NCBI GenBank assembly: GCA_050732635.1
Contig: JBOHRE010000114.1
Location: 1 to 9,318, forward strand
DNA length: 9,318 bases
Direction of reading: 5' to 3'
Source of the DNA: JBOHRE01 sp050732635
GTDB lineage: Bacteria > Gemmatimonadota > Gemmatimonadetes > Longimicrobiales > RSA9
The translations under genes and the position numbers were made by a program. The stretch's first letter is position 1. Each line of letters starts with the position of its first letter. Shown one piece after another: positions 6,181-9,318 of the stretch. Under the pieces are notes generated by a model that ran no database searches, had not been told where the DNA came from, and saw nothing but the letters and a program-made list of their open reading frames with translations.

Positions 6181-9100
6181 ACGCAGCCACGCATCGAAGC
6201 CACGCAGCACGTCGACATCGGCGGATCCGAGCCCGTAGGCGTCGGTCACGATCGCGTCGAGGCGCTCCGCCGCCGCCGCATCGATGGCCTGGCCCACGTG
6301 AGCCGCGCGCGCGATCGCGATCAGCTCGGTCCGGGCTGCGTCCAAGCGCGTCGCGAACGGCAGCGCCGCAATCGTCCACGCGAAGAAACGGAAGCGCGCG
6401 TCCTTGGCGCGCTCGGCAGCCGCGCGCGCGAACGTGCGGATGGGAAGCGAGTTGAGGACTGCCGCGAGCAGCAATGCATCGTCGTCGCTCGAGACGGGCA
6501 CGAAGTAAACGGTGTTCAGCGGCACCAATGGCGCCTGGCCGACCCACCGGGTCGAGACGCGGGCAGGCAAGGCGACGGCGTGCAGTGAGTCGGCCAGGTC
6601 GTGCCAGGCGACCTTCGGGGCGAGCGTCGCCCGCGTGAGGTGTCGCGGTCCGCGACGATGATGCGCGGGTAAGGCATCGAGATAGCGAGTCAGCCGCGGC
6701 TGCCGCGCCGCCGCAGTGGCCGGTGCGCCCGGCCAGATCAGCGCATGGTCGGCGCTGTACGACCAGGCACGAATGCCGCGGCCGCGCACCAATGGAGCCA
6801 GCGCGGCAGACTCGATCACCAGCGGATCGGCGCCCTCCGGCGCAGCTTCCGGCCAGACGAATGCGAGCCCGCCCAGCTTCGGCTCGACCCGCCGGGCGAT
6901 GAACGCGCGATTCGCGCCAGTGACCACGCCGCGCCGAACGCGCCGCGTGGTGCCGAGCGGCGCACCCGCGCGTTGCATCCGGCGCAGGACGCGCAGCACG
7001 TCGGGCGGCGCGAGCAACCATGGCGCCTCGAGGTCACCAGGGATGAGCGGCAGCTCGTCCCGCGCCACGGTGAAGGAGAGCGCGCGCACGCCGCGGCGCG
7101 TGAGTGTCACGTCGACGTGCGACGCCGCGGCCTCACGATCAATAGCGGCGTTGCGGGAGTCACTGGTCGCTGCGCGCGCAGCGACGACGGCAGCCGCGAA
7201 CGCATCGGCCCGGAAGATCGCGTGCTGGTCGAGCGAGTGATCGGTCAGGCAGCGGATCGGGACCTCGGTCAGCAGCAGCCGGCGCACACCTGCACCGTTC
7301 AAGGAGCGGAGGAACTTCGCAGGCAGCAGCATGGCGAGCACACCGCCCGGCGCGAGCAACGCGGCTGAGCGCTCGAAGAAGAGGAACGCGATGTCCGTCT
7401 GGGCGGCGGCACCGGGCGGCACGCGTGCCAGGTCCACGCCGCGACGCCAGTGCGCTCGGCACACCTCGAAGCGTGTTCGCAGCATCCGCAGTGAAGCCGA
7501 CCAGAGGTGCGCACGAACCCACGGCGGATTGGAGACCACGAGATCGAAGCCAGCGCCGGCCTCCGCGAAGTGGATGGGAAAGCTGAAGAACGGCAGCGCG
7601 CCCGTGCGCCCGAGCGAGACCGCCACGCGCTCGATCTCGTCCGCTTCGCGACGCAGCCGGTCCAGCGCCTGCTGTGCGCGAGCCGCGCCTTCGGCGGGCG
7701 CGCCGAACAGGTCGCGCGCGTCGGCAAGGATCCGCAGCTCGGCGCGTTCGCGACCGAGTGCAGCGCGTCGCCGGCGCAACCAGTGCCGAGCCAGCGCCGC
7801 CTCGCAGCGCCGCAGTCGGGCAGTGAGGCCCGGGCGTGCCTCCGGGTCGGCCTGGAGATACGCGAGCCCGACCGACTCGAGCTCACGAACCGCAGCGCGC
7901 ATGCGACCGTCCAGGCGGTCGGCGCGACGGACCAGCTCGACCGGCGCCAGTAGCGCATCGCCCTGACGGATGCGCCGATCGAGATTCGGCAATGGTGGCG
8001 GCACGGCGGCAGGGGCATCCAGCGTCAGCGCCAGCCAGAGCCGTAACGCGCAGAGCAGCGCTGCATCCTGCTGCAGATCGACGCCATAGAGATTGCGAGC
8101 GACGATGTCACGACGCGCCCCCTCGCTGCCCTCCCCGAGTGTCGTGCGCAGCCGCGCCAGCCGGTCCAACGCGCCCATGAGGAACGCGCCCGAGCCACAT
8201 GCCGGATCGAGCAGCCGAATGCCGCGCACCGCCTCCAGCATGCGCGCGTTGCGAGGAGCGGTGTGCATGGGGGCGTCTGCGAAGAGCTCGCCAATGCACG
8301 CCGGTGATTCAGGCGCGTGCTGAGACAGCCACACCTCGAGCGCCCGATCGACGAGCGGCGCAACGGTGCTCGCCGGTGTGAAGAACGTGCCCGACGCGCT
8401 GCGCGCCGCAGGGGCCATGAGGCCCTCGAACACACGACCCAGCATTTCCGGGTCGATGGCCAGCTCTGCCGCGCCAGCCGTTGTCTGCGCCTCATCCCGC
8501 ATCGTGAAGCGGAACCGATCGAAGAACTCCAGGATGAGCTTGCGGATCAGCGCATCGGGCAGCGACAGGGAACGATACCGTCGCTCGAGCGAGTGGCGCT
8601 CGAAGAGTCCGCCGTTCAGGTACGGCAGCGCGCCGAGCGCGGCAGCCGCGGCCGTGCGCCGCTCCGCGCGCCGATTCAGGCAGCCGAAGAACAGCGGTTG
8701 CAGCAGGCGGCGGTACAGACGCCCGTCGACCGCCCGCACCTGCCGCAAGAGATACTCCCGATCGCCGGCGAGGTATCCCTGTCGCTGCAGGAAGAACAGA
8801 AACATGATCCGGCAGAGCAGCAGCAGCGCGAGCTGGCGACGCGCCGACGACGAGCGCTGAGGAATGCCCGTCCAGCCGCGCGCGACGAGCTCGCGCTGCG
8901 CGCGGAAGTCCCGAAAGAAACGCTGCGTGAGCCGCGCGCGGTCGAGCGCCTTCCACACCCGCAGTCCGAGCTCGACACCGCTCCGCGCGCCGGCGTCCGC
9001 GATTTCCGTCAGCAGATCGACATCCGCCGCACGCCCCTGACGCGGCTGCAGCACGGCATGCCGCAGATCACCCTCACCGCCGTATGCCGCCAGCACGAGC

Positions 9101-9318
9101 TCGCTGTACGCCGGCGTCGCCAGGAACCAGACGCCCAGGCCGTGCGCCACGCGACCTCCGACGCTCGCGAGCCGCCGCCGCAGCGCGTCGGCCCCCGGTC
9201 CGAGCTGCTGCTCGAGCAGCCAGGCGCGCAGCAGACCGCGCGCGCCGACGCAGCGCGGACCCGGCACGACGCCGCTCGCGGGCGCATCGGCGCATCCCGC
9301 CGGATCGAAACCCAGCAC
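6163..9318 (-). CDS. Large N6-adenine DNA methyltransferase (Eco57I/COG1002 type), 5' end at window edge
   Basis: The 1051 residues visible are open to the window edge, where the first codon is GTG. Whether that is the true start or the gene continues is unknown. Counting from the edge, an N-terminal helical region contains RFFRDFRAQREL (about 133-144) and a hydrophobic RIMFLFFLQRQGYL segment (about 170-183), both familiar in Eco57I/type IIG/BREX PglX-like proteins. The methyltransferase core has motif X FFTP (312-315), S-adenosylmethionine-binding motif I DPACGSGAF (371-379), GVDL (412-415) and catalytic NPPW (597-600), as in N6-adenine enzymes. A charged helical insertion of about 110 residues lies between GVDL and NPPW. 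The C-terminal half looks like a TaqI/Eco57I target-recognition domain: VRRGVVTGANRAF, LVRGRGIRAW, NTVYFVP, LNSLPIRTF. No PD-(D/E)XK or other nuclease motif was seen in the visible part. It is translationally coupled to the helicase gene. It probably marks host DNA in a defence or restriction system. It could be a DISARM DrmMI-like, Hma-like or type IIG-derived methylase; the sequence does not decide. Confidence 0.9.
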   Translation of the reverse strand: MLGFDPAGCADAPASGVVPGPRCVGARGLLRAWLLEQQLGPGADALRRRLASVGGRVAHGLGVWFLATPAYSELVLAAYGGEGDLRHAVLQPRQGRAADVDLLTEIADAGARSGVELGLRVWKALDRARLTQRFFRDFRAQRELVARGWTGIPQRSSSARRQLALLLLCRIMFLFFLQRQGYLAGDREYLLRQVRAVDGRLYRRLLQPLFFGCLNRRAERRTAAAAALGALPYLNGGLFERHSLERRYRSLSLPDALIRKLILEFFDRFRFTMRDEAQTTAGAAELAIDPEMLGRVFEGLMAPAARSASGTFFTPASTVAPLVDRALEVWLSQHAPESPACIGELFADAPMHTAPRNARMLEAVRGIRLLDPACGSGAFLMGALDRLARLRTTLGEGSEGARRDIVARNLYGVDLQQDAALLCALRLWLALTLDAPAAVPPPLPNLDRRIRQGDALLAPVELVRRADRLDGRMRAAVRELESVGLAYLQADPEARPGLTARLRRCEAALARHWLRRRRAALGRERAELRILADARDLFGAPAEGAARAQQALDRLRREADEIERVAVSLGRTGALPFFSFPIHFAEAGAGFDLVVSNPPWVRAHLWSASLRMLRTRFEVCRAHWRRGVDLARVPPGAAAQTDIAFLFFERSAALLAPGGVLAMLLPAKFLRSLNGAGVRRLLLTEVPIRCLTDHSLDQHAIFRADAFAAAVVAARAATSDSRNAAIDREAAASHVDVTLTRRGVRALSFTVARDELPLIPGDLEAPWLLAPPDVLRVLRRMQRAGAPLGTTRRVRRGVVTGANRAFIARRVEPKLGGLAFVWPEAAPEGADPLVIESAALAPLVRGRGIRAWSYSADHALIWPGAPATAAARQPRLTRYLDALPAHHRRGPRHLTRATLAPKVAWHDLADSLHAVALPARVSTRWVGQAPLVPLNTVYFVPVSSDDDALLLAAVLNSLPIRTFARAAAERAKDARFRFFAWTIAALPFATRLDAARTELIAIARAAHVGQAIDAAAAERLDAIVTDAYGLGSADVDVLRGFDAWLRGGSDA

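Noticed and set aside
5918..7021. 367-codon minus-strand frame bridging the methyltransferase and helicase
   Set aside because: It overlaps both real genes in another frame, and its Arg/Ala-rich product is typical of an out-of-frame shadow.
1..9318. CRISPR arrays, insertion sequences and long direct repeats
   Set aside because: No regularly spaced repeat units, transposase-like frame or paired terminal inverted repeat was noticed on reading the window.

Overview
The window is about 9.3 kb of uniformly GC-rich bacterial DNA. All real reading frames strongly prefer G or C in the third codon position, which produces many long antisense shadow frames. The lineage cannot be fixed from this sequence. 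A Sec signal peptide ending in AQA, a sigma70-type tRNA promoter and a tRNA-Asn gene without an encoded CCA fit a high-GC proteobacterium or a Gemmatimonadota/Acidobacteriota-like organism; this is inference only.

Left part, plus strand (159-2835): an exported serine beta-lactamase/penicillin-binding-protein-like hydrolase comes first, followed by two consecutive small DUF1801 (YdhG-like) proteins. The DUF1801 proteins carry lysine-rich tails at opposite ends, C-terminal in the first and N-terminal in the second. These look like ordinary or accessory chromosomal genes.

Middle (2931-3051): a complete tRNA-Asn(GUU) gene lies on the minus strand with a convincing promoter. The promoter's -35 box contains the stop codon of the neighbouring helicase gene. 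The tRNA faces away from that helicase gene and converges on the DUF1801 pair.

Right part, minus strand (3048-9318): two very large genes lie head-to-tail with an 8-base overlap. The upstream gene encodes an N6-adenine DNA methyltransferase of the Eco57I/COG1002 type with a TaqI-like specificity domain; its 5' end is at or beyond the window edge. The downstream gene encodes an SNF2/HepA-like superfamily 2 helicase. Its N-terminal domain resembles a phospholipase-D-like fold but lacks the HKD catalytic residues.

This pair is the most interesting part of the window. A self versus non-self methylase coupled to a translocase is typical of anti-phage systems; DISARM class 1 (drmMI/drmD) and the helicase-methylase-ATPase system Hma are the nearest named comparators. 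No nuclease active site is visible in the portion shown. The effector is therefore missing, lies upstream of the window, or works by a mechanism not obvious from motifs.
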